A stretch of DNA of 12,975 bases from Moraxella lacunata (GCF_002027545.1 NZ_MXAN01000006.1:21360-34334); one strand, 5' to 3'; positions 1-6,314 are shown, counted from the first letter of the stretch. Made by a program: numbers and translations. Notes: generated by a model from the letters alone, not told the origin.

Positions 1-22
1 TGGAAAATTGGAAAATTGGAAA
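1..22. repeat. Short tandem repeat (8-bp unit TGGAAAAT, about 2.75 copies)
   Basis: The window opens with two full copies of TGGAAAAT and a partial third. The array touches the window edge, so its true length is unknown. Moraxella and other host-associated bacteria use simple repeats for phase variation, but three copies are few and no gene is attached on this side. Confidence 0.5.
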
Positions 23-28
23 TAGTCT

Positions 29-131
29 GATTAAATTTTAATCAATTTTACATTCCTTGTTCTAAAATTTTTAAAAATCTCCCAAATTTTAATATTTTTC
101 ATAAGCTTATGTCAAAATGGCATTGAATGCC
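29..131. promoter_or_regulatory. AT-rich leader with three small palindromes
   Basis: Upstream of the first gene lie three palindromes. GATTAAA/TTTAATC has a single central base (29-43). CATAAGCTTATG is a perfect 12-bp palindrome (100-111). GGCATT-G-AATGCC spans 119-131. A TATAAA-like -10 element sits at 161-166 without a convincing -35. The palindromes could be operator or terminator elements of the neighbouring genes. Their role cannot be decided from the window. Confidence 0.3.
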
Positions 132-187
132 CGCCTGTTTTTGGGTAAGATAAGTCTTATTATAAATCACCAAATATGGGGGCTCAC

Positions 188-514
188 ATGCACACGAACA
201 TCACATTGTATAAACAAATCCACCCTTGTCAATGTCAAGCCTTGTCCGAGCTGGGTTTTAAGAGTTTGATAAATTTGCGTTTTGATGATGAGATGGCAGG
301 TCAGCCCAAGACTGCCGAGCTGTGCCAAAGTGCCGAGCAGGTTGGCTTGTCCTATCGTCATCTGCCTGTGGATGGAGAGAGTTTGCATTTGGAGACGGTT
401 GAAGCGTTTGCCCGTTTGTTGTCTGATTTACCCCAACCTGTCATGATTTTTTGTGGGACAGGCAGTCGTGCCAAACGCCTGTATCAGTCGGCAGTAGTGA
501 GTGGTTTGATTTGA
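188..514 (+). CDS. DUF442 / beta-lactamase-hydrolase-like phosphatase-type protein
   Basis: A small cytosolic protein of 108 residues. It resembles the DUF442 (TIGR01244-type) domain, a fold related to dual-specificity phosphatases and rhodaneses. Two features support this: the segment 'SLINLRFDDE' near residues 26-35, and the C-x4-R loop CGTGSR at about residues 89-94, which matches the family's active-site loop (Cys nucleophile, Arg phosphate or sulfur binding). The start was placed at the second in-frame ATG (188) because a GGGGG Shine-Dalgarno-like run lies 5 bases before it; the ATG at 176 has no such site. In other bacteria this domain is often linked to sulfide or persulfide metabolism (BLH/Blh), but no such partner gene is visible here. 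The exact substrate is unknown. Confidence 0.75.
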   Translation: MHTNITLYKQIHPCQCQALSELGFKSLINLRFDDEMAGQPKTAELCQSAEQVGLSYRHLPVDGESLHLETVEAFARLLSDLPQPVMIFCGTGSRAKRLYQSAVVSGLI

Positions 515-610
515 TGATGGCTGTTAAATGAATTTTGTACCAAGGCTTAGTGCTAAGTAGGGTGATGGGTGAATTTGGATGATTTTAATTGTCTTTTGTC
601 GTGTGGTTTT

Positions 611-660
611 TTAGTTTATAATAATTTTTTAGGTTATAATAATCCAAACGATTTTTGGGG
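611..660 (+). promoter_or_regulatory. Candidate trpE promoter and ribosome binding site
   Basis: A perfect TATAAT at 635-640, and a second at 617-622, lie just upstream of trpE. The -35 candidate TTAGTT (611-616, 18-bp spacer) is poor. GGGG at 657-660 is the likely ribosome binding site for the ATG at 667. No Trp-rich leader peptide or terminator/antiterminator pair is visible, so classical trp attenuation is not apparent. Residual intergenic sequence (515-610) shows only a 5-bp CTTAG/CTAAG hairpin at 546-557. Confidence 0.4.
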
Positions 661-666
661 CTTTTT

Positions 667-2172
667 ATGTTATCCTTATCTGAATTTTGTACGCTTGCCG
701 AACAAGGCTACACGCACATTCCTCTCATCAAAAAACGCCTTATGGACGATGCCACGCCCGTGTCAGTATTTGCCAATTTGCGTAAATTTTTTGCGTCTGC
801 TTATTTATTTGAATCGGTTGTGGGGGGTGAACGTTGGGCGAGATATTCCATGATTGGACTGGGTTCGGACATTGTCATCGAGTATCATGACGGTAAAGTG
901 GTGGTAAAGGACATTCGCAAGGACGAGACGACCACGCACGACACCGACCCATTTGATTTTATCCGTACCTTTATGGCAGAATATAAAACCCCATGCCAAA
1001 ACGAAATGTCCGAGCTACCTGCATTTAGTGGCGGATTGGTAGGCTATTTTGGTTATGACATGATACGAGTGATTGAGCCGTCTGTGGGCGTGTCAAATTC
1101 GCCCAACCCTTTGGCTCTGCCTGATATGTGGCTTACCCTATCATCGTCTGTGGTGGTATTTGACAACCTAGAACACACCCTATCTATCGTGGTCTATGCC
1201 GATGTGAACGCCAAAGACGGCTATAAAAAAGCGGTCAAACAACTTGATATTATTGAAAATCTGCTCACTCACAAACCTGATTTGACCGTCAAAAAACAGC
1301 CCCTACCGCATTTTGTCTCACAGACAGGACAAAATAAATTCTGCACAGACGTAAACCGCATTAAGGAATACATTAAGGCAGGGGACGTCATGCAAGTTGT
1401 TCCTGCCCAACGTCTGTCAGGTGAGTACAGTGGCGACCCGCTCGCGGTGTATCGGGCGTTGAGATACCTTAATCCGTCCCCTTATCTGTTTCTTATCCAA
1501 GGCGAGCTTGCCAATGATAAGCCGTTTCACATCGTAGGGGCATCGCCTGAGATTTTATCTCGCGTTGAGGCGGTGGGCGATGAGCGCAAAGTTACCGTGC
1601 GACCCTTGGCAGGGACTCGCCGTCGTGGCATGGATACGGCAGAAGATTTAGCATTAGAAGCCGAGCTACTCTCCGACCAAAAAGAAATCGCTGAACATCT
1701 GATGCTCATTGACTTAGGGCGTAATGATATTGGCAAGGTGTGCGACATTGGCACGGTCAAGGTAACCGATAAAATGTTTATTGAACGCTACTCGCAGGTC
1801 ATGCACATCGCCAGCAACGTAGAAGGCGTGGTGTCAGCTGATAAGGACGCCCTAGACGTATTTTGTGCAACTTTCCCAGCAGGCACGCTGTCAGGAGCTC
1901 CCAAAATCCGAGCCATGCAAATCATCGACGAAGTGGAGCCTGTTCGCCGCAGCGTGTTTGGTGGGGCAGTGGGTTATTTGGGCTGGGCGGGCAACATGGA
2001 TACCGCCATTGCCATTCGCACTGCTGTACTAAAAGACGGGCAAGTCCATATCCAAGCAGGGGCAGGCGTGGTGGCAGACTCCGACCCTGTGGCAGAGTGG
2101 GATGAAACCAATAAAAAAGCATTAGCGATTGTCAAGGCGGTGGAAATGGCGTGTGGGGGGCTTGTCGTCTAA
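667..2172 (+). CDS. trpE: Anthranilate synthase component I
   Basis: This enzyme catalyses the first committed step of tryptophan synthesis, making anthranilate from chorismate with ammonia supplied by the TrpG amidotransferase subunit. The 501-residue length is usual for TrpE. The N-terminal Anth_synt_I_N domain carries LFES (about residues 47-50), the counterpart of the LLES motif of the tryptophan feedback site. The chorismate-binding domain shows PLAGTRRRG (about 313-321), LIDLGRND (about 347-354), GTLSGAPKIRAM (about 406-417) and a final block ending DETNKKALAI. The start was placed at ATG 667, which has GGGG 6 bases upstream, instead of the in-frame TTG at 655. trpG is not in the window, so trpE appears unlinked to its partner here. 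The stop codon is immediately followed by the stop of the convergent cysteine-cluster gene, leaving no room for a terminator. Confidence 0.96.
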   Translation: MLSLSEFCTLAEQGYTHIPLIKKRLMDDATPVSVFANLRKFFASAYLFESVVGGERWARYSMIGLGSDIVIEYHDGKVVVKDIRKDETTTHDTDPFDFIRTFMAEYKTPCQNEMSELPAFSGGLVGYFGYDMIRVIEPSVGVSNSPNPLALPDMWLTLSSSVVVFDNLEHTLSIVVYADVNAKDGYKKAVKQLDIIENLLTHKPDLTVKKQPLPHFVSQTGQNKFCTDVNRIKEYIKAGDVMQVVPAQRLSGEYSGDPLAVYRALRYLNPSPYLFLIQGELANDKPFHIVGASPEILSRVEAVGDERKVTVRPLAGTRRRGMDTAEDLALEAELLSDQKEIAEHLMLIDLGRNDIGKVCDIGTVKVTDKMFIERYSQVMHIASNVEGVVSADKDALDVFCATFPAGTLSGAPKIRAMQIIDEVEPVRRSVFGGAVGYLGWAGNMDTAIAIRTAVLKDGQVHIQAGAGVVADSDPVAEWDETNKKALAIVKAVEMACGGLVV

Positions 2173-2430
2173 TCATAGCTTTTCGCAGATTTGTAGGTTT
2201 AGCTGAACAAAATCGTCCCAAGCGATGTGTTCGGCTAAATGCTTTTTATAATAATTCTCTACCTGACAAATAAGCGGACGGTCATCATAAATCAAACATA
2301 GGTTGGTGTCATCATCAAAATGACGACAAACACCGTCGCCACGATCTAAATAAGCAGTGTGTTCACTCAGATTGACACGGCGACAGCATTTGCCACAAGA
2401 TGTGCAGGGAAAAGGCGTAAGATCATCCAT
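2173..2430 (-). CDS. YkgJ-type cysteine-cluster (CxxCxxCC) protein
   Basis: A small protein of 85 residues, the last gene of the WYL-headed operon. It has the YkgJ/FliB-type zinc- or iron-cluster signature (PF03692). PCTSCGKCC lies at about residues 8-16, followed by spaced Cys residues in 'GVCRHF', 'NLCLIY' and 'PLICQ'. This family probably binds a metal or Fe-S cluster, and its functions are mostly unknown. The start was placed at ATG 2430: the preceding gene ends at TGA 2423-2425, giving the overlap ATGGATGA, which suggests translational coupling. A longer in-frame start at 2490 would overlap the upstream gene by 68 bases and has no ribosome binding site. The 3' end abuts the trpE stop with no gap. 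Whether it belongs functionally to the cassette or is a pre-existing chromosomal gene is open. Confidence 0.85.
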   Translation of the reverse strand: MDDLTPFPCTSCGKCCRRVNLSEHTAYLDRGDGVCRHFDDDTNLCLIYDDRPLICQVENYYKKHLAEHIAWDDFVQLNLQICEKL

Positions 2431-4057
2431 GGAGCTTTTTGGCTTTGCTTTGTAGCCATGACATGGTGCTGGCACTATCTCCCATTTCATAGGGTAATTC
2501 TATGCCACGTCTGTCTATCTCAGCTTTTAAGATTTGCCCCTTTTGGGTTTCATTGCTGGCATAGCTAAGAGCATTAGATAAATCCCTTAACTCTTGGGGG
2601 TTGAGATTAAACTCTATTTTGGCAAGATTGGCAACATAAGCATTAAGCTCGGCATTAATCTCTCTCATATGGTCTAAAAAGACATCATACTTATTTTTAA
2701 GATTATTTAAAAACTCCCACACTTTTTTCATAAGGGGACTATAATCAATAAAATAAGCAGTGCCAACCATCAAAAGACCTGTAAATAATGCACTGACAAA
2801 AGCGGCAATCTCTGTGCCAAAAGGTATGGTTAAGACTGTCGCCAAATGCTGATGGAGCATAACGCCCAATATGGTAGAAACGCTTGCAAAAATAAGTCGA
2901 GCAATCTCTCTCATCAAATCGCCAAATGCCAACTTTTGAGGATTTAATACCAACAGTTTGATGACTTGTACCAAGTTATTCCAAGATTCACGAATAAGTT
3001 TTCCCATCAATTTGGTGCTGGTTAAGAAAATATTTAAAACAGTGTTGGTAATACTAGACAAAACCCCAGCAATAAAACTGTCTTTAAAGGTATTTAGCAC
3101 ATCTTTAAATCTTAATTTTACCCTTTCAAAAATATTGTTTAAGGTATTTTTTAGTTCCCCCCAAAACATTTCAAGGCTAAAATTTATTTGACATTTCCTT
3201 AAAAGATTTGGCAGAGCTTCTTTTAACTCAAACCAAATCTCCGCCAATAACAAACCAACAGCTTGCCTTACACCCATACGAAATCCCTGATTGGCAGCAG
3301 CTTTTCCTGTGTTTTTAAAAAATTTACTACTGGTGTAATAAGCCATACCAATTTCATGATTGTATTCCCTCCGTGCTTTTTTGTCAGTTTTAATCATGGC
3401 TTCTTTATCAATATTTTGTAAAGCCTCCAAATCTTCCTTGGCTTGACGTAAATTCTGCTTTAAATCCAAAACATCTTGACCGTGAGCATCTTTTGGGAGT
3501 TCTGCCAGTTGTTGCTCGTAGTTTTTAATTTTGGCTTCATAATTATTAATACTTTTTGGCAAAACTTCATTCAAAAATTTTTCGGTAGAATGTTGTTTTT
3601 TGGCAATATTGATTTTGTCATAGGTGGATTGAAAGTTGCTATTTTGATTGGCAAGTTCCGAGCCATCCAATCCTGCCAAAACTCTACCTGCATCATCATG
3701 AATTTCTTTGGCGGAGATAATATGGTCTAAATGACGTTTCTCGCCGTGTTTCATTGTGGTGTTACGGTAGGCATCATGCAATTCGCCCGATTGGTATTTT
3801 TGCTTATCTTCTCTGCCTTTGTTGATATAATTTTCATGCGAATGATAAGCGTGTGAATTGTAATCACCACGATTCTCATAGGCAGAACGAGCTTCATCAG
3901 TTGCCCATATGCCTTGACGGACGTTGTGAATGGTATCCACATCACCGCCTTTTTTATCTTCAAATAATAAAAAATCCAAACCAAAAGTGGTTACAAGGCT
4001 ATGAGTAACGGTTTTGTTAAGCTCGCCTGTCCAATCAAATTTTGCTGTTGTTGTCAT
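2423..4057 (-). CDS. Unrecognised protein: predicted HNH-like motif, coiled coil and C-terminal membrane segments
   Basis: 544 residues; I cannot assign a named family. The order of parts is visible. A conserved-looking N-terminus contains 'FGLDFLLFEDKKGGDVDT' (about 25-42). An HNH/His-Me-finger-like core follows, with HLDH at 109-112, 'LAGLDG' at 127-132, 'LANQNSN' at 135-141 and 'INIAKK' at 149-154. The D-H, N and final N..K pattern matches the HNH layout, but without zinc-binding Cys pairs. A charged helical, probably coiled-coil stretch spans about 165-235. Hydrophobic segments lie at about 328-346, 385-411 and 415-437, followed by another helical tail. The ribosome binding site is AGGTAA just before ATG 4057. 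It follows the coiled-coil membrane protein by 77 bases, which contain a strong hairpin, and overlaps the ykgJ-like gene. The inferred role is a membrane-associated nuclease or effector. Loss of nuclease activity, or a purely structural use of the motif, cannot be excluded. Confidence 0.8.
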   Translation of the reverse strand: MTTTAKFDWTGELNKTVTHSLVTTFGLDFLLFEDKKGGDVDTIHNVRQGIWATDEARSAYENRGDYNSHAYHSHENYINKGREDKQKYQSGELHDAYRNTTMKHGEKRHLDHIISAKEIHDDAGRVLAGLDGSELANQNSNFQSTYDKINIAKKQHSTEKFLNEVLPKSINNYEAKIKNYEQQLAELPKDAHGQDVLDLKQNLRQAKEDLEALQNIDKEAMIKTDKKARREYNHEIGMAYYTSSKFFKNTGKAAANQGFRMGVRQAVGLLLAEIWFELKEALPNLLRKCQINFSLEMFWGELKNTLNNIFERVKLRFKDVLNTFKDSFIAGVLSSITNTVLNIFLTSTKLMGKLIRESWNNLVQVIKLLVLNPQKLAFGDLMREIARLIFASVSTILGVMLHQHLATVLTIPFGTEIAAFVSALFTGLLMVGTAYFIDYSPLMKKVWEFLNNLKNKYDVFLDHMREINAELNAYVANLAKIEFNLNPQELRDLSNALSYASNETQKGQILKAEIDRRGIELPYEMGDSASTMSWLQSKAKKLHG

Positions 4058-4079
4058 TGTTACCTGCCAAATAAGATGT

Positions 4080-4114
4080 CATCGGTCACTTTAATGTGAT
4101 TAAAATGACCGATG
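4080..4114 (-). other. Strong intergenic hairpin (16-bp stem, 3-base loop)
   Basis: Arms 4080-4095 and 4099-4114 are inverted copies with one difference. In the minus-strand RNA that difference becomes a G-U pair, so the transcript can form a continuous 16-bp stem with a CAC loop. It lies between the coiled-coil membrane protein and the HNH-like gene. No U-run follows, so it is a poor intrinsic terminator. An RNA processing, stabilising or protein-binding element is more likely. It does not cover the downstream ribosome binding site. Confidence 0.75.
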
Positions 4115-4134
4115 AGCAACGGGTTTTGAGTTCT

Positions 4135-5004
4135 TTATGATGTATATTCCTTACTATCCGAGGCTGCTTGATCCATCACTGCTTGCATTTGCTTGTCATT
4201 TAGAGCATGACCACCTTCTTCTTGCTGAAACATAGGAGTGCCATCTTCATTATAAACAGGCTTGCCGTTGCTTGTTTCAATCTTAAATATGGGTGTGGTC
4301 ATAACATCTGTTAGTATTGCAGCCAGGGCATAACCATTTTCAATTTTGCGATGAAGCTCTGTTTTATGTTCTATTATTTTCACTTGATTGGTTTTTACCA
4401 AAGAAGATGTTTGTTTTAAAATATCCAAGTAGTCTTTAAATTTCTCATGCAGGTCGTTGATGTTAATTATGATAACTTCAAGATAGTTAGATAAGTCTTT
4501 TAAATAAGTACGAGTTACGTTGGTATTTTTAGTAAATTGTGCAACCTTGGACTGAATGGATTTTGCTTTTTGTAGATTGTCTTTGGCATGATTGAAAAAA
4601 ATCCAAGTTCCCCATAATCCAAAAATCATCACCCCGCCTAAGTAAGCAGCGGAGTTCATGGAAATATTCTCAATTTTTTCCATTTCAATCTTTTTTGGAT
4701 TTTTTATCTCTATATGTTTTTGGCTCCCCTGATTCAATTTGTCAATTAGAGCCTCGGAAATCTCCCTAAATTCATGAAAGTCTTGTCCGATTTTAAAATA
4801 AAGTTTGTCTAAATCAGCGAGTTTCTGTTCAGCGAGCTTCTGAGCGTTTTCTAGGCTTAGCTTGGTCTTTTCATATTCTGCCTGTGCCATTCTTGTAATA
4901 TTTCTAGATTTTTTGCTGTCTTGGTAGGCATCATAGGTTTTTTTAGTCGTGGCGGCACTAACAACCACACTAGCAACACCAGCTACAATAATTGGTAAGG
5001 GCAT
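4135..5004 (-). CDS. Unrecognised coiled-coil membrane protein
   Basis: 289 residues, no named family recognised. The protein begins MPLP followed by a small-residue-rich hydrophobic segment (about residues 4-19, rich in Ala/Val). It then has a long charged helix, probably coiled coil (about 35-95), and a clear transmembrane segment at about 117-138 (YLGGVMIFGLWGTWIFF). A second helical region spans about 140-222, and a third hydrophobic stretch lies at about 224-240. The C-terminal tail is soluble and acidic, with a 'GKPVYNEDGTPMF' turn. The start is well supported: AAAGGAG lies 7 bases before ATG 5004. It sits second in the operon, 50 bases after the WYL gene and 77 bases before the HNH-like gene, so the two membrane-associated proteins are probably made together. 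The topology would suit a sensor, scaffold or anchoring partner. No catalytic motif is visible. Confidence 0.8.
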   Translation of the reverse strand: MPLPIIVAGVASVVVSAATTKKTYDAYQDSKKSRNITRMAQAEYEKTKLSLENAQKLAEQKLADLDKLYFKIGQDFHEFREISEALIDKLNQGSQKHIEIKNPKKIEMEKIENISMNSAAYLGGVMIFGLWGTWIFFNHAKDNLQKAKSIQSKVAQFTKNTNVTRTYLKDLSNYLEVIIININDLHEKFKDYLDILKQTSSLVKTNQVKIIEHKTELHRKIENGYALAAILTDVMTTPIFKIETSNGKPVYNEDGTPMFQQEEGGHALNDKQMQAVMDQAASDSKEYTS

Positions 5005-5018
5005 AACTTTACTCCTTT

Positions 5019-5038
5019 AAAAATGCTGATAATCAGCA
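5019..5038 (-). terminator. Possible attenuator hairpin between the WYL gene and the membrane-protein genes
   Basis: On the minus strand, TGCTGA-TTA-TCAGCA (5038 to 5024) is followed directly by TTTTT (5023-5019). A 6-bp stem with a U5 tail has the form of a weak intrinsic terminator. It lies inside the operon, just before the AAAGGAG site of the next gene, so it may reduce downstream transcription without stopping it. Confidence 0.45.
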
Positions 5039-5054
5039 GGGTTAAAAATAAATT

Positions 5055-5930
5055 CTAATCTAAATAAGACCTTAACTCACCCTCCAACCTATCCTGCCAT
5101 TCTTTTGGCTCGGAAATGGTCAGATATGGTATCCAACACCGTATAATGGGCGATAATTCATCATAATGCCAAACCGTGCTTTGTATAAGCCAGTCGCCAT
5201 TGTCTTTTTGTGATAGCAAAGATTGTTTTGATAATATTTGTCTTTGTCTAAAATAGGAAATTGCTTTTTGATGAACGCAAACAATCGCAACCGTTTCTTT
5301 TTGTCCAAGCCAGATACTATCATCGTTATTGATGAATGTGTCAATTTCAGTATTATTATCAAAGCATTCTTTGCTGATAATCAAATCATCAATCTTACTT
5401 AACCGATAACTTTTTAGCTTGTCATTTTCCACACCTGCCAAATACCAAAATCCTTCTTTAAAAATCAGTTTGTAAGGGTAAATGGTGCGTTCTTTATTAT
5501 CATAACGGCAGTGTATGATTTGGCGATTATTGATAGCACTGTCCAACCGCTTCATCATTTCATCAAATGCTTGACTGTTTTCATGGGCGTAATGATGAAT
5601 ATGATATGAGCTGTCCGACTTTTGTTTGATAAGCTCCCTTAAAAAGCCAATGTCCATATTTGGCAATAGATGATGAATGCCGATGAGCTTAATCAGCTCG
5701 CCAAACTCTTTGTGGGTTAGGTTAAAACGACGTGAGTTATCCAAAGACACAACCCCACGCTCACGCACCAATGGCAGATAGCACTCCATGCGAGCCAAAT
5801 CACGGCGAATGGTCTTATCACACACACCATATTCATCCGCCAGTGCCTTGGTGTTTAGCGTCTCATTGCTGTTTAGGCGGATAAAAATGTCGGCAAATCT
5901 GTCTGCCAGCCGTTCGTGTTTGTTACTCAT
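5055..5930 (-). CDS. WYL-domain transcriptional regulator (winged HTH, WYL, WCX)
   Basis: 291 residues. A DeoR-like winged helix-turn-helix covers about residues 8-55, with 'TKALADEYGVCDKTIRRDLARM' as the recognition region. A WYL domain covers about 130-185; its name motif is visible as WYL at 162-164, followed by 'SYRLSKIDDL'. A C-terminal WCX-like region covers about 208-291. WYL regulators sense a ligand, often a nucleotide or nucleic acid, and several (BrxR, CapW) repress anti-phage operons until damage or infection. It is the first gene of the four-gene operon, so autoregulation together with control of the downstream membrane proteins is likely. The ATG at 5930 has only a weak ribosome binding site. 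A divergent XRE-type gene shares its control region. The ligand and the direction of control are not evident. Confidence 0.92.
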   Translation of the reverse strand: MSNKHERLADRFADIFIRLNSNETLNTKALADEYGVCDKTIRRDLARMECYLPLVRERGVVSLDNSRRFNLTHKEFGELIKLIGIHHLLPNMDIGFLRELIKQKSDSSYHIHHYAHENSQAFDEMMKRLDSAINNRQIIHCRYDNKERTIYPYKLIFKEGFWYLAGVENDKLKSYRLSKIDDLIISKECFDNNTEIDTFINNDDSIWLGQKETVAIVCVHQKAISYFRQRQILSKQSLLSQKDNGDWLIQSTVWHYDELSPIIRCWIPYLTISEPKEWQDRLEGELRSYLD

Positions 5931-5955
5931 GAGTTATCAAATGTAATCTTATTGT

Positions 5956-5968
5956 TGGTATATTACCA
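5956..5968. promoter_or_regulatory. Palindrome in the WYL operon leader
   Basis: TGGTA-TAT-TACCA is a perfect 5-bp inverted repeat with a 3-base centre, 26 bases upstream of the WYL start codon and downstream of the predicted promoter. It could be a secondary operator. It is short and AT-rich enough to occur by chance. Confidence 0.3.
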
Positions 5969-6003
5969 CTTTATGATAAAAAAGCAATAAGTAAAATGGA
6001 TGA

Positions 6004-6032
6004 ATTGTACCTATTTTGGGTAAATTCGTCAA
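6004..6032 (-). promoter_or_regulatory. Sigma70-like promoter of the WYL operon
   Basis: On the minus strand the -35 TTGACG (6032-6027) and -10 TACAAT (6009-6004) are separated by exactly 17 bp. Each hexamer has five of six consensus bases. Transcription would begin near 5997, giving a leader of about 67 bases before the WYL gene. It is among the best promoter matches in the window. Confidence 0.75.
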
Positions 6033-6048
6033 TATGGTGTAAATAGGT
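6009..6048. promoter_or_regulatory. Operator-like inverted half-sites ACCTATTT / AAATAGGT
   Basis: Perfect 8-bp inverted half-sites lie at 6009-6016 and 6041-6048, with centres 32 bp apart, about three helical turns. One overlaps the -10/spacer of the WYL operon promoter and the other lies just upstream of its -35. This is where a dimeric repressor such as the WYL or XRE protein could bind. The binding protein is inferred. Confidence 0.55.
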
Positions 6049-6058
6049 CTATTATTTT

Positions 6059-6072
6059 CCATGAGTTCATGG
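6059..6072. promoter_or_regulatory. Palindrome over the XRE start codon
   Basis: CCATGA-GT-TCATGG has perfect 6-bp arms and includes the ATG of the XRE-type gene. The position would suit an autoregulatory operator or a hairpin that limits translation. Confidence 0.4.
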
Positions 6073-6314
6073 TAATGACTAGAAGTATTCACACCACTCA
6101 GATGACTGCGTTGCGAGAATGGCTATATGACGCACGCACCACCCAAAACTTGCCCATGCGGACGCTTGCCGAGCGACTTGACCGCCCGCATTCGTTCGTC
6201 CAACGGGTAGAAAATGGCGACCGCCGTCTTGATGTGGTGGAATTTATCCAGTATTGTCAAGCACTTGGCATTGACCCGAGAGTGGGGCTTGACCTAGTAT
6301 TACGGACAGAATAA
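6069..6314 (+). CDS. XRE-family helix-turn-helix regulator
   Basis: A compact DNA-binding protein of 81 residues consisting almost only of one HTH_3/XRE domain. The recognition region 'RTLAERLDRPHSFVQRVENGDRRLD' falls at about residues 31-55, and 'YCQALGIDP' at 62-70 forms the usual closing helix. The ATG at 6069 is used; a second in-frame ATG at 6075 is possible. It is divergent from the WYL operon with 138 bases between start codons, so it may co-regulate that operon or itself. There is no adjacent toxin such as HipA or RelE, so I do not call it an antitoxin. No good -35/-10 pair was found; TATTAT at 6050-6055 is the best -10 candidate. Confidence 0.88.
   Translation: MVMTRSIHTTQMTALREWLYDARTTQNLPMRTLAERLDRPHSFVQRVENGDRRLDVVEFIQYCQALGIDPRVGLDLVLRTE

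Noticed and set aside
515..666. Tryptophan leader peptide or attenuator upstream of trpE
   Set aside because: No short frame with clustered Trp codons and no terminator/antiterminator pair was found; only -10-like elements are present.
655..666. TTG at 655 as the trpE start
   Set aside because: The ATG at 667 has a better placed ribosome binding site, and the four extra residues add nothing conserved.
1863..2122. Opposite-strand and out-of-frame open frames inside trpE, and similar ones inside the permease, purK and purE genes
   Set aside because: They lie within strongly supported genes, have unlikely residue composition and no family features, and are shadows of the real frame.
2431..2490. 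Longer N-terminus for the YkgJ-like protein starting at 2490
   Set aside because: It would overlap the upstream gene by 68 bases with no ribosome binding site; the family-like sequence begins after the ATG at 2430.
6069..6314. XRE gene as the antitoxin of a toxin-antitoxin pair
   Set aside because: No toxin gene follows on the same strand; 6315-6482 has no coding sequence and the next gene is an opposite-strand permease.
2423..6314. Prophage or insertion-sequence remnant explanation for the AT-rich cassette
   Set aside because: No integrase, transposase, attachment-site repeat or tRNA was seen at either boundary, so the means of acquisition cannot be stated.
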